Position numbers and translations under genes: made by a program. The notes under the pieces are model-generated. The model worked only from the letters and a program-made list of their open reading frames with translations. It was not told where the DNA came from and made no database searches. This document shows, piece by piece, positions 26,281 through 34,799 of a stretch of 64,000 nucleotides of DNA. The stretch lies in assembly GCA_029433265.1 (NCBI GenBank), contig JAQTHT010000001.1:124001-188000 (forward strand), in the 5' to 3' direction. Numbering within the stretch: position 1 is the first letter of the stretch; every line of letters starts with the position of its first letter. Source of the DNA: Leuconostocaceae bacterium ESL0958. Its GTDB lineage: Bacteria; Bacillota; Bacilli; Lactobacillales; Lactobacillaceae.

Positions 26281-26409
26281 TCAATTTTTATCCTGTCCTA
26301 GTGCTCGCTTGCGCGCTGCTTCTTCCTCTTCTGTGCGATTATCAGGAATATCGATGATATCCTTCAGTGGGTTATTCAAGTGTTCTTCTTGGTTCACGAT
26401 CCGTCCCAT
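26281..26409 (-). CDS. Small 42-aa charged protein of unknown function
   Basis: The complement strand has ATG at 26407-26409 behind a good SD (AAAAGGAG, 26412-26420) and a TGA at 26281-26283. The product begins MGRIVNQEEHLNNPLKDIID and ends ARKRALGQDKN. It is hydrophilic, with an acidic middle (RTEEEEAA) and no signal peptide. It starts 12 bp after the methyltransferase stop and is followed at once by a terminator, so it is the last gene of a two-gene operon. Not recognised. Confidence 0.65.
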   Translation of the reverse strand: MGRIVNQEEHLNNPLKDIIDIPDNRTEEEEAARKRALGQDKN

Positions 26410-26421
26410 GCTGTACTCCTT

Positions 26422-26940
26422 TTAGTCTGCTGGCTCTTGTTTTTCAATGAGGTAGGTGTTGGCTTGGCTCGTTTGGTAACGGGCCCAGTCGAGGTCGGCT
26501 TCTTGTTCAATCGCTGTTAGTTGCTGGTTAGCAGGTAAATTGACTACTAGCAGGCCGCTCTCTTTTAAGAAGGAAAGGAGGAGGGCGACATTGGCCGCAA
26601 TCGCCTCATCCGCTTGCCGGTCGCCGTCTGTTTGATAATCCAGTAAGGCCACATCAGCTCGGGTAAAACGGCCCAATTCCTCGGTTAGACTGTCTGCATT
26701 GAGGGCTTGCTGCTCAATGACGGTTCGTTCCTGAAGGCCAGCCATGAAGAGGCCAGAGACCGTCTCATTCGCTGCTGCTTTCTGGTCAAAGAAGGCCATC
26801 ACTAGCCCGTCCTTGCCGACCAAGCTGCTCAAGAGCCGCGTGGCTTGGCCAGAACCTGCATGGCCCTCAATGACGATGCTGCCGTTATGGACCTGATTTT
26901 CAATGGCCGCCTTTATGAACCGCTGGTTACTGAGTTGCAT
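26422..26940 (-). CDS. Divergent YtqB/MnmM-like SAM methyltransferase
   Basis: The 172-aa protein looks like a Rossmann methyltransferase. IVIEGHAGSGQATRLLSSLV (about residues 22-41) corresponds to the SAM motif (DATxGNGxDTxFLA in YtqB), and GLVMAFFDQKAAANET to motif II. LLLSFLKESGLLVVNLPA matches the later strand. YtqB (MnmM) methylates the wobble uridine side chain of some tRNAs. Here the NLGYLPGGD-like motif of that family is replaced by LLDYQTDGDRQ, so the substrate may differ. SD AAAGGAG before ATG 26940. Transcribed divergently from leuS, with the small protein downstream. Confidence 0.6.
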   Translation of the reverse strand: MQLSNQRFIKAAIENQVHNGSIVIEGHAGSGQATRLLSSLVGKDGLVMAFFDQKAAANETVSGLFMAGLQERTVIEQQALNADSLTEELGRFTRADVALLDYQTDGDRQADEAIAANVALLLSFLKESGLLVVNLPANQQLTAIEQEADLDWARYQTSQANTYLIEKQEPAD

Positions 26941-27009
26941 TGGCTACTCCTTTCTCTACGTTGCTATATTATAGTTGATTTTGCTTACTTTGTGTTATAA
27001 TTAAGTTAC

Positions 27010-27240
27010 TTTATCAACAGTAGTAGTGCTGCAGGGGGCGTCAGAAAGTAAGCGGTGATGTGAGCTTACCGACCTAAGGTACGAACTCGGTTGTGTGTCT
27101 GGTCGGTGAAAGCAGTAGTCGACCCGTGTTGGTCGCGTTAAGGCTGTTCGAGTGGTTTCATGCAAACCAAAAACGTAGGTGGTACCGCGGTTTTAATCGC
27201 CCTATGTCAGTGCTTTTGTGCGCTGACATAGGGTTTTTTA
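27010..27240 (+). promoter_or_regulatory. T-box riboswitch of leuS
   Basis: The leader has a Stem I region (GTAAGC/GCTTAC with a GGTGATG loop near 27050). A CTC triplet within GAACTC (27086-27088) is a plausible Leu specifier. The T-box core AGGTGGTACCGCG is at 27177-27189, and the terminator is CCCTATGTCAG (27200-27210) with CTGACATAGGG (27223-27233) plus six T. Uncharged tRNA-Leu binding would favour the antiterminator and switch leuS on. A TATAAT at 26996-27001 is the likely -10. The specifier assignment is by eye. Confidence 0.93.
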
Positions 27241-27256
27241 GTGAAAAGGAGAGAAA

Positions 27257-29695
27257 ATGGGCTACGATCATCAAGGAATTGAAAAGAAATGGCAACAGTA
27301 TTGGGATCAACACCAAACCTTTAAGTCCGAGGTGAATCCGGATAAAGAAAAGTACTACGTACTGGATATGTTCCCTTATCCTTCCGGACAGGGCCTCCAC
27401 GTCGGTCACCCCGAAGGCTATACGGCAACGGATATTGTGTCCCGCTACAAGCGGGCCCAAGGCTACAACGTGCTGCATCCGATGGGCTGGGATGCCTTTG
27501 GCCTTCCTGCGGAACAGTATGCGTTGAAAACCGGGAATAACCCGGCTACTTTTACCAATCAAAACATTGCCCACTTTAAGAATCAGATTAAGTCCTTGGG
27601 TCTGTCCTATGATTGGGATCGGGAAGTGAACACGACAGATCCAAAGTTCTATAAGTGGACCCAGTGGATTTTTGAACAACTGTACAAAAAAGGCTTGGCC
27701 TACGAAGATGAAATTATGGTCAACTGGGCGCCCGATTTTCCAGGTGGCGGCTTGGTTGTGGCCAACGAAGAAGTGGTCAATGGCAAGACGGAGCGTGGGG
27801 GCTACCCAGTTTACCGGAAGCCAATGAAGCAGTGGGTCTTGAAGATTACGGCCTATGCGGACCGCTTGATCGATGATTTGGACGACTTGGACTGGCCGGA
27901 AGCCATCAAGGAACAGCAACGCAACTGGATTGGCCGTTCCGTTGGGGCATCCATTCGCTTTGACTTGGCGGATCAGGCTAGTGACCAGCAGATTGAAGTC
28001 TACTCCACTCGGCCGGACACCTTGTTTGGTGCTTCCTACTTAGTACTGGCCCCTGAGCTGGACTTGGTTGACCAGATTACGACAGCGGCACAACGGGAAG
28101 CAGTCACGTCCTATCAGGAACAGGCAGCAGCCAAGTCTGATTTGGAACGGACTGACTTGAACAAGGATAAGTCGGGGGCCTTCACAGGGGCGTACGCCAT
28201 TAATCCGGTTAATGGCGAGCGTTTGCCAATCTGGATTTCAGACTATGTGCTGGCTTCTTACGGCACGGGGGCCGTGATGGGCGTTCCTGCCCATGATCAG
28301 CGTGATTATGATTTCGCTAAGCAGTACGATCTACCCATCGTTCCAGTGATTGAAGGGGGCGATATTAGTCAGGCTGCTTATGCTGGTGAAGGACCACACA
28401 TCAACTCTGGTTTCCTAGATGGCCTGGACAAGCAGGCCGCCATTGATCAAATGATTGCTTGGTTGACGGAAAAGGGCGTTGGTGAACAGAAGAAGAATTA
28501 CCGCCTACGGGATTGGATTTTCTCCCGCCAGCGTTACTGGGGAGAACCAATCCCAGTTATTCATTGGGAAGATGGCACCCAGTCACTGGTACCGGAAGAA
28601 GAATTACCATTGCGCTTGCCTGAAATGACGGAAGCAGAAATGAAGCCTTCCGGAACAGGCGAGTCCCCTTTGGCCAACGCTACGGATTGGTTGACGGTGA
28701 CCCGAGCTGACGGTGTCAAGGGCCGTCGCGAAACGAACACGATGCCCCAGTGGGCCGGCTCGTCATGGTATTTCCTGCGTTATATCGATCCCGACAATCC
28801 AGCTGCTTTGGCCGGACAGGAAGCCTTGAACTACTGGCAGAACGTGGACCTTTACGTAGGGGGAGCAGAGCACGCCGTCTTGCATCTGCTTTATGCTCGC
28901 TTCTGGAACAAGGTCCTTTACGACCTGGGCATTGTGCCAAATAAGGAACCCTTCCACAAGTTGGTCAACCAGGGTATGATTTTGGGCGAAAACCACGAGA
29001 AGATGTCCAAGTCCAAGGGCAATGTGGTCAATCCTGATGAAATCGTGCAACAGTACGGCGCCGATACGCTTCGCATCTATGAAATGTTTATGGGACCTTT
29101 GACCCAAAGCAAGCCTTGGTCCGAAGAAGGGGTTTCTGGTGCTCGGCGCTGGTTGGATCGCGTTTGGCGGCTCTTTGTTGCAGCAGATGGTTCGGTTTCC
29201 GACATGGTTGTGGATCAGAGCACAGACAAAAAGTTGGAAAAGGCCTATAATGAGACGGTCAAGAAGGTTACGGAAGATTTGGAAAACTTGCGTTTCAATA
29301 CGGCCATTTCCCAACTGATGGTCTTCGTCAATGACTGTTACAAGGTAGGGGAAGTGCCAGCTGCCTACGCCCAAGGCTTTACGCAACTGTTGGCGCCATT
29401 CGCACCACATTTAGCAGAAGAAATTTGGCAAAAGTTGACTGGTTCAGAAGCTTCCTTGACCTACGTCGCTTGGCCTACTTACGATGAAGCGGCCCTAGCA
29501 GATGACCGCAAGGAAATTATTTTCCAAGTCAACGGCAAGGTGCGGGGCAAGGCTGTACTGCCCGTTGATGCTAGTCAAGACGAATTGATTGCAGCTGCAA
29601 AGGAAAATGCCAATGTGCAAAAGTACCTAGCGGATGCCACGATTAAAAAAGAAATTGCCATTCCTGGCAAGTTTGTTAACATTGTGGCACAATAA
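27257..29695 (+). CDS. leuS: Leucyl-tRNA synthetase
   Basis: LeuRS charges tRNA-Leu and edits mischarged tRNA. The 812-aa length fits a bacterial class Ia enzyme. The HIGH-type motif HVGH is at 48-51 in [17 protein letters not shown], the editing domain spans about 220-400, and KMSKS lies at 582-586 (EKMSKSKGN). A C-terminal anticodon-binding domain follows. SD AAAGGAGAG precedes ATG 27257. It is under T-box control, so expression rises when leucyl-tRNA is low. Confidence 0.98.
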   Translation: MGYDHQGIEKKWQQYWDQHQTFKSEVNPDKEKYYVLDMFPYPSGQGLHVGHPEGYTATDIVSRYKRAQGYNVLHPMGWDAFGLPAEQYALKTGNNPATFTNQNIAHFKNQIKSLGLSYDWDREVNTTDPKFYKWTQWIFEQLYKKGLAYEDEIMVNWAPDFPGGGLVVANEEVVNGKTERGGYPVYRKPMKQWVLKITAYADRLIDDLDDLDWPEAIKEQQRNWIGRSVGASIRFDLADQASDQQIEVYSTRPDTLFGASYLVLAPELDLVDQITTAAQREAVTSYQEQAAAKSDLERTDLNKDKSGAFTGAYAINPVNGERLPIWISDYVLASYGTGAVMGVPAHDQRDYDFAKQYDLPIVPVIEGGDISQAAYAGEGPHINSGFLDGLDKQAAIDQMIAWLTEKGVGEQKKNYRLRDWIFSRQRYWGEPIPVIHWEDGTQSLVPEEELPLRLPEMTEAEMKPSGTGESPLANATDWLTVTRADGVKGRRETNTMPQWAGSSWYFLRYIDPDNPAALAGQEALNYWQNVDLYVGGAEHAVLHLLYARFWNKVLYDLGIVPNKEPFHKLVNQGMILGENHEKMSKSKGNVVNPDEIVQQYGADTLRIYEMFMGPLTQSKPWSEEGVSGARRWLDRVWRLFVAADGSVSDMVVDQSTDKKLEKAYNETVKKVTEDLENLRFNTAISQLMVFVNDCYKVGEVPAAYAQGFTQLLAPFAPHLAEEIWQKLTGSEASLTYVAWPTYDEAALADDRKEIIFQVNGKVRGKAVLPVDASQDELIAAAKENANVQKYLADATIKKEIAIPGKFVNIVAQ

Positions 29696-29761
29696 ATGAC
29701 TGCAGCAGTTCGCTGACGATCCCAAGCCTGGCTTGGGCTACATAAAATTAGAAGGATAAAC

Positions 29762-31915
29762 ATGACCCACAAGAAGCAAGCGGCAAGTGATTTGCCAGAT
29801 GATCAGACGCAACCTGATGCAGTAGACGTTGATGCCTTGCTGGCGCGCTTGGCTGCCGAAATCAATCCAGACAGCCGGCAGGTAGGGGCAGGTAAGCGAT
29901 ACAAAGGAAAGCGAAAGATTGCAATGAAGAACAAGGCAAAACGCCAAGCAGGAACGGCAAAAGCAAGCAAAGCGAATCTAGTCCGGCAGAAGCAAGGCAA
30001 GGGCGGTGAGCAAGCACCCAGTCAAGCAACGGTGCGTGCTGCCCTGAAAGCGAAACCTGGTCAAAAAAATGCGGCCGAACGGGCCAAAGATGCAGCGGCT
30101 GACCAATTGAGTGCATCGTTGGCTGATCAAGCGAGTGAGGAAACCGATGTAACCGGTTTGGCCGATCAGTCTTTGTCCGTTTTGACAAAAACGGCTTCGA
30201 CGGAAGGTGCTTTGGAACAGGGCCAGCTCTATGCTGACCAAGAATATGGCCAAAATCGAACGCCGGCCGAGCAGGCGGCGGAACCCATTGCGCATCCTGC
30301 CGACGTAAAGGGCAGCGACGTGGTCAGAGAAGAGCGGTCCGCTCTTTTGAAGGGTTCGCTTTGGCTCTCCTTTGGGAATATTGTTTCTCGGATTTTAGGG
30401 GCCGCCTTCGTGCTACCCTGGCTGGCCATGTTGGGTGCAGCGGCTAACCAAGGCAATGCCCTTTTTTCCCAGGGCTATACGATCTACGCTATTTTGTTAG
30501 CGGTGGCCACTTTTGGCTTTCCTTCGGCTATTTCCAAAGTCATGGCGCAACTGATTGCCAAAAAAGATGGTCGGGCCCTGTGGGCCTTGACCAAACAGTC
30601 CCTGCAAATCGGGACTTTACTCGGATTAGTTTTTGCCGCTTTTCTCTACTTGGCGGCACCGTTTTTAGCAAATGGTAACGCCAATGTGGTCCGGGTCTTG
30701 CATTCCTTGGCGCCGGCAGTCTTGGTCTTTCCGCTCATGTCGATGGTCCGAGGAATTTTTCAGGGTCATCAGCTCATGCACCTTTCTGCCTGGTCGGACA
30801 TCGTCGAACAGGTGGGCCGCGTGGTCTACCTCTTGTTATCGACCTGGTTTGTCCTACGAGCGGACAGTTCTAATTGGGTGGGGGCGGTCGTTCAGGCGAC
30901 CTTTGCGGCTTTCATCGGCGCGCTTTGCTCCCTGGCGCTGTTAGGCTACGGCTGGCTCCGTTACCGCAAAACGATTCACCCGGCCGCTGGTTCTGGTGCT
31001 GGTTCCGTGCAGCAGTCTGCGACGGCCATGGTGAAAAACATTCTGAAGGAATCCTGGCCCTTCGTGATTATCGGGGCTTCGACCAATCTCTACCTCTTTG
31101 TCGACCAGTACACTTTTTTCCCTTTGATGAAGGTTTTCTTTCACAGTCACTTTGATGATTTACAGGTTCAATTTGCGCTCTTCTCGGCAAATCCCAATAA
31201 ATTAGTGATGATTGTGATTTCCTTTGCCACAAGTATTGCGGCGACCGCTTTGCCCATTCTGGCAGCTAAACAGGCAGCGCTGGACGAACGGGGCGTCCGG
31301 CAGCAACTAGTGGCAGTCTTGAAGTTGACAACCTTAGTGCTGCTGCCGGCAGCACTTGGCATGTATGCGATTGCGGGTCCGCTTTACCGCTTCTTTTACC
31401 CTATTGATGGAACGGCGATGGCGGGCACCTACTTGCTGCAATTTTCGGCCTTGCTGACGATTGTCATGTCCTTTTACATGCTCTTGGCCTTTGTGCTGCA
31501 AGCACTCTCGCATGGTCGTTCCGTGATGTCCGCCTTCGTTTGGGGCCTCTTAGTGAAAATTGTGACCCAAGCGCCCTTACTCTATCTCTTTCAGGGGATG
31601 GGGGCGCTCATCGCAACGGGTCTAGGCCTGACTTGGTCCATTGTGCTGATGCTCCATCAACTAAAGCGGCACTATCAAGTTTCTTTGAGCACGATTAAGC
31701 GCACCATTGCTAAGACTTATGTAGCCGCCATCATCATGGCGGTGTTGGCCTATGGCGCTGCTAAAATGTCTGCTACTTGGCTTTGGTCGGTTGACAGCAA
31801 AATTGGCGCCGCACTGGCCACCTTCTTAGGAGTCTTGGTGGGCGCCATTGTCCTTGCCTGGGCTTACTACAAGATGGGGCTACTCAAACAAATCCTGCGC
31901 CGCGGTCGGTCCTAA
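29762..31915 (+). CDS. YtgP/MurJ-type lipid flippase with long N-terminal extension
   Basis: The C-terminal about 520 residues form a MOP-superfamily transporter with about 14 membrane segments (start LLKGSLWLSFGNIVSRILGA near 196). This is the YtgP/SpoVB-like family, which can flip lipid II or other polyprenyl-linked sugars. The first about 190 residues are cytoplasmic, low-complexity and charged (YKGKRKIAMKNKAKRQ, many Ala/Gln/Lys). Family members of about 540 aa lack this part. It is in frame with no stop, SD AGAAGGA precedes ATG 29762, and no better internal start is evident. A role in wall synthesis is inferred. Confidence 0.8.
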   Translation: MTHKKQAASDLPDDQTQPDAVDVDALLARLAAEINPDSRQVGAGKRYKGKRKIAMKNKAKRQAGTAKASKANLVRQKQGKGGEQAPSQATVRAALKAKPGQKNAAERAKDAAADQLSASLADQASEETDVTGLADQSLSVLTKTASTEGALEQGQLYADQEYGQNRTPAEQAAEPIAHPADVKGSDVVREERSALLKGSLWLSFGNIVSRILGAAFVLPWLAMLGAAANQGNALFSQGYTIYAILLAVATFGFPSAISKVMAQLIAKKDGRALWALTKQSLQIGTLLGLVFAAFLYLAAPFLANGNANVVRVLHSLAPAVLVFPLMSMVRGIFQGHQLMHLSAWSDIVEQVGRVVYLLLSTWFVLRADSSNWVGAVVQATFAAFIGALCSLALLGYGWLRYRKTIHPAAGSGAGSVQQSATAMVKNILKESWPFVIIGASTNLYLFVDQYTFFPLMKVFFHSHFDDLQVQFALFSANPNKLVMIVISFATSIAATALPILAAKQAALDERGVRQQLVAVLKLTTLVLLPAALGMYAIAGPLYRFFYPIDGTAMAGTYLLQFSALLTIVMSFYMLLAFVLQALSHGRSVMSAFVWGLLVKIVTQAPLLYLFQGMGALIATGLGLTWSIVLMLHQLKRHYQVSLSTIKRTIAKTYVAAIIMAVLAYGAAKMSATWLWSVDSKIGAALATFLGVLVGAIVLAWAYYKMGLLKQILRRGRS

Positions 31916-31927
31916 ACAAAAACTAAG

Positions 31928-31953
31928 AAAAGCCAGGGGAACCTGGCTTTTTT
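31928..31953 (+). terminator. Terminator of the flippase gene
   Basis: AAAAGCCAGG, loop GGAA, CCTGGCTTTT and T run. Confidence 0.92.
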
Positions 31954-32022
31954 GCTTGCTTGGTTGGCCTTCTATGATAAGATAAAAGGCAGTGATAATT
32001 TTGAATAAGCGAGGGTTGGTTT

Positions 32023-33021
32023 ATGAGTAAACAAATGAAAACCATCCGGAAAAACGCCTTAACGGTGCTCTTTTTCCTGGTTTCCGTGTCATTACAAGTG
32101 ATCGGAATGAATTTCTTCTTGATTCCGAATAATATTTTCTCCGTTGGGTTGAACGGGGTTTCCCAACTCTTTGCCCTATTTTCAGAACGCTTTTTCCACG
32201 TGGGCATTCCGACTGGAATCTTCTTCCTGCTCTTTAACTTACCGATTGGTTTTATCGGTTGGAAGATGGTCGGGGGTAAATTTACCATCCTGTCCTTCTT
32301 GAACGCCGTGGTAACGGCCATTGCGCTCTTGATTGTGCCGGTACACGCCTTTACGACCCAACCCCTTTTGGCTTCCCTTTATGGTGGCTTGATTGTTGGG
32401 GCAGCTGTTGGATTGGCCTTCCGTTATGGTTTTTCGACGGGTGGCTTTGACATCATTGCTATGATTGTGCAAAAGCGGACGGGGAAGGCCATCGGGGCCT
32501 TTTCGAACGGGGTCAACTTTACGACGGTCCTGATTGCCGGTTCCTTTATTGGCTGGCAAAATGCCCTTTACACGATGATTGGTATTTATGCAACCGGCCG
32601 GGTTATCGATACCCTTTATACCAGCTATCAGAAGTTAACGGCCATGATTGTAACCTACAAGGGCCAAGAGGTGGTCGATGCTTTGCACCGGGACTTGATT
32701 CGAGGCATTACCATTTTGCCTTCACAGGGTGCTTACAACAAGCGGGAATCCACCACCTTGATGATGGTCCTGTCTAAGTTGGAACTGTTTGAAATGCAGG
32801 AAACAGTGCGACAGGTCGATCCCCAAGCCTTTATTAACTTCCTTTCCACTGTGTCGGTGGCGGGACAGTTCTGGGATGCCGATCGGCAAACGCAGATGAA
32901 GAAGTCCATGACGCCACGGGCCGTCACGATGGACGCCCAGCTCGAAGCAGAACAGCAGTTGAAGGAACAACTAGCAGCGCTGCAAGAACAACGAACTAAT
33001 CAGCAAGATCCAAAGTCCTAA
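32023..33021 (+). CDS. YitT family membrane protein (DUF161 + DUF2179)
   Basis: The 332-aa protein has five to six membrane segments in the first about 210 residues, with GFSTGGFDIIAMIVQKRTG around 145, the YitT signature. A soluble DUF2179 domain (about 225-290) has RGITILPSQGAYNKRESTTL. A Gln/Glu-rich coil ends the protein. Its function is not established. A clean terminator follows. Confidence 0.88.
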   Translation: MSKQMKTIRKNALTVLFFLVSVSLQVIGMNFFLIPNNIFSVGLNGVSQLFALFSERFFHVGIPTGIFFLLFNLPIGFIGWKMVGGKFTILSFLNAVVTAIALLIVPVHAFTTQPLLASLYGGLIVGAAVGLAFRYGFSTGGFDIIAMIVQKRTGKAIGAFSNGVNFTTVLIAGSFIGWQNALYTMIGIYATGRVIDTLYTSYQKLTAMIVTYKGQEVVDALHRDLIRGITILPSQGAYNKRESTTLMMVLSKLELFEMQETVRQVDPQAFINFLSTVSVAGQFWDADRQTQMKKSMTPRAVTMDAQLEAEQQLKEQLAALQEQRTNQQDPKS

Positions 33022-33024
33022 AGG

Positions 33025-33047
33025 AGAGCGCCAGCGGGCGCTCTTTT
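33025..33047 (+). terminator. Terminator of the YitT gene
   Basis: AGAGCGCC, loop AGCG, GGCGCTCT then T residues. Confidence 0.82.
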
Positions 33048-33100
33048 GATTTTCAAACAATCTTGACCTGTTATCATCAACTATATTCTGGGAGGTTTTT

Positions 33101-34138
33101 ATGACATTTTTTGGCTTGAACCTAGCACTGCTAATATTATTGCTAGCAGTCGGCCTGCAGGTGTGGACGCACCATCTGGTCAAGGTCAATCGCTACCGCT
33201 TGCTCTGCGGCATGGCCTTTAATGCCACCATTATTGCCTATCTGTTAGCCCTGTCTTTCTGGGTGGCCGAGCTGCAAATTTCCTGGCTACTGACCGCCTA
33301 CTTCTATGCCATCCTCATTGTCTTAATTCCACTGATTGTGCTGGTTTCCATTTCAGCCTTTCTCTTCCTGTGGAACGGTTACTTGGTTTGGCGTAAGGAA
33401 AGTCACCAATTGGGCAATTTGTTAACGCTAATCATTGGCATCGGACTCTTAGTGATTCCGCTGTCCTTTCATCTACTCAACACCTACTTGCCTGATAACC
33501 GGCTGCTGGACGTGTTGCAAAATATCGCACAAGGTTTTCAACTATACCTGCTTTTTTGGATTTTATCCTTCCTGTCATCCTACTTCTTAACCAAAATTTA
33601 CAAGCCAAAATTAGACCGGCAGTACATCATTGTGCTAGGATCAGGTTTAATTGACGGCCAGCGGGTATCGCCACTTTTAGGGGCGCGGATTCAGGAAGCT
33701 ATCAAAATTAAGGATGCACAGTGGGCCCAGCATCAGACCAAGGTGACCTTAATTATGTCCGGCGGACAGGGAGCAGATGAAAAAATGCCTGAAGGTGAGG
33801 CGATGAAGGATTACGCGCTGGCGGCCGGGGTACCGGCAGCAGATGTGTTGGTGGAAGGCCGTTCGCTCAACACCTACCAAAACATGCAGTATTCGAAGGA
33901 AATTGTGTTAAAGCATGGCTTTGACGTGAAAAAAGGGCTCTTTGCCACCAATGATTACCATGTTTTCCGGGCAGCTGGCTACGCCCGGTTAGTAGGGTTG
34001 CCTATCGACGGTGTCGGGGCAAAGACGAGTCACTATTTCTTACCGAATGCTTTGATTCGTGAATACGTGGCCATTTTATTGCAGCACAAGCGTTGGCATT
34101 TTGCCGCAGTCCTCGCGATTGTTCTCTTGAATTTGTAA
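33101..34138 (+). CDS. YdcF/DUF218 family membrane protein
   Basis: The 345-aa protein has about five N-terminal membrane helices (1-165), then a DUF218 (YdcF/SanA) domain, starting YIIVLGSGLIDGQRVSPLLG near 177. The pattern includes TLIMSGGQGADE, EGEAMKDYALAAGV, EGRSLNTYQNM and NDYHVFRAAGYARLVGL. Members of the family are linked to envelope processes; the biochemical role is uncertain. SD GGGAGG precedes ATG 33101. The next gene starts 20 bp on and is likely co-transcribed. Confidence 0.88.
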   Translation: MTFFGLNLALLILLLAVGLQVWTHHLVKVNRYRLLCGMAFNATIIAYLLALSFWVAELQISWLLTAYFYAILIVLIPLIVLVSISAFLFLWNGYLVWRKESHQLGNLLTLIIGIGLLVIPLSFHLLNTYLPDNRLLDVLQNIAQGFQLYLLFWILSFLSSYFLTKIYKPKLDRQYIIVLGSGLIDGQRVSPLLGARIQEAIKIKDAQWAQHQTKVTLIMSGGQGADEKMPEGEAMKDYALAAGVPAADVLVEGRSLNTYQNMQYSKEIVLKHGFDVKKGLFATNDYHVFRAAGYARLVGLPIDGVGAKTSHYFLPNALIREYVAILLQHKRWHFAAVLAIVLLNL

Positions 34139-34157
34139 GCAGTGAAAGGAGTTGCTG

Positions 34158-34562
34158 ATGAAAAAGAAAAGTATCTGGGCGGTCATTGCCGTCTTAACCT
34201 GCTTCCTGTTGGGTGGCCTCTTCATCCAAGGAAAACATTACTATGAAAATACGTACGACGCTGATACGGCCTATGCCAAGGTACCGGCTCAAGTACCAAA
34301 GAAGCAGGAGGCCCGTGATGATAGTGGTAAGCTCATCAAGGGGACCTACAGCTATGACTATGAGCTCCGTTTTGTCACCAAGGATGGGGAGGTCCGTCAA
34401 CTCAAGTTCTCGCAACTGGGAGATGAGCAGGTTAAGCCACTGACGCCGAACAGCTATGTCAAAGCGGATGTCTCTAAGAAGCGGGTCGTGGCCGGTCCTA
34501 ATCCGGTGACAACGGATCAGATTTCGGCTAAAGTCAAAGTGCGCCTAGACGACGCATCCTAA
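34158..34562 (+). CDS. YxeA family (DUF1093) membrane-anchored protein
   Basis: A 134-aa protein with an N-terminal signal/anchor (KKKSIWAVIAVLTCFLLGG) and a small extracellular domain beginning KHYYENTYDADTAYAKVP. YDYELRFVTKDGEVRQLKFS lies in the family core. YxeA/DUF1093 proteins are small secreted OB-like domains of unknown role. The start is ATG 34158, 6 bp after GAAAGGAG; a TTG two codons upstream lies too near the SD. Confidence 0.82.
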   Translation: MKKKSIWAVIAVLTCFLLGGLFIQGKHYYENTYDADTAYAKVPAQVPKKQEARDDSGKLIKGTYSYDYELRFVTKDGEVRQLKFSQLGDEQVKPLTPNSYVKADVSKKRVVAGPNPVTTDQISAKVKVRLDDAS

Positions 34563-34574
34563 GGGCTAGTTTGC

Positions 34575-34603
34575 TTGCGCAAAAGCAGGAAAAAAGGTAA
34601 ACT
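34575..34603 (+). promoter_or_regulatory. Promoter of the guanine nucleotide operon
   Basis: TTGCGC (34575-34580), 17-bp spacer, TAAACT (34598-34603), 30 bp before the riboswitch aptamer. Confidence 0.55.
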
Positions 34604-34633
34604 AGTTGATAACAATTTAACTGAATTTTTGTT

Positions 34634-34763
34634 TACAGATATATCGCTGGAAAATGGCCAGCAGTCTCTACCGCGCCCCAAAAGTCGTGACTATCCGTGA
34701 ATGCCTGCTAAGAATACGATTAGACAAGCATTTTGCGGAGCTGTGGCCTGCAAAGTGCTTTTT
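34634..34763 (+). promoter_or_regulatory. Guanine-type purine riboswitch with terminator
   Basis: The aptamer (34634-34699) lines up with the Bacillus xpt riboswitch. P1 is TACAGATA/TATCCGTG. P2 is GCTGG/CCAGC with loop AAAATGG keeping the GG for kissing. J2/3 is GTCTCTACC (GTTTCTACC in xpt), the L3 side has CCC, and J3/1 is GACTAT with the C that selects guanine. The terminator AGCATTTTGC (34727-34736) with GCAAAGTGCT (34750-34759) and T run follows. Ligand binding should stop transcription of the guaB-guaB-like-guaA operon. Confidence 0.87.
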
Positions 34764-34799
34764 CTGTAGCATCAATTTTGTCGACGAGTGAGGAGAATC

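Noticed and set aside
28716-28944. Small open frames on both strands inside leuS
   Set aside because: Overlap a strongly conserved synthetase gene and have no signals of their own.
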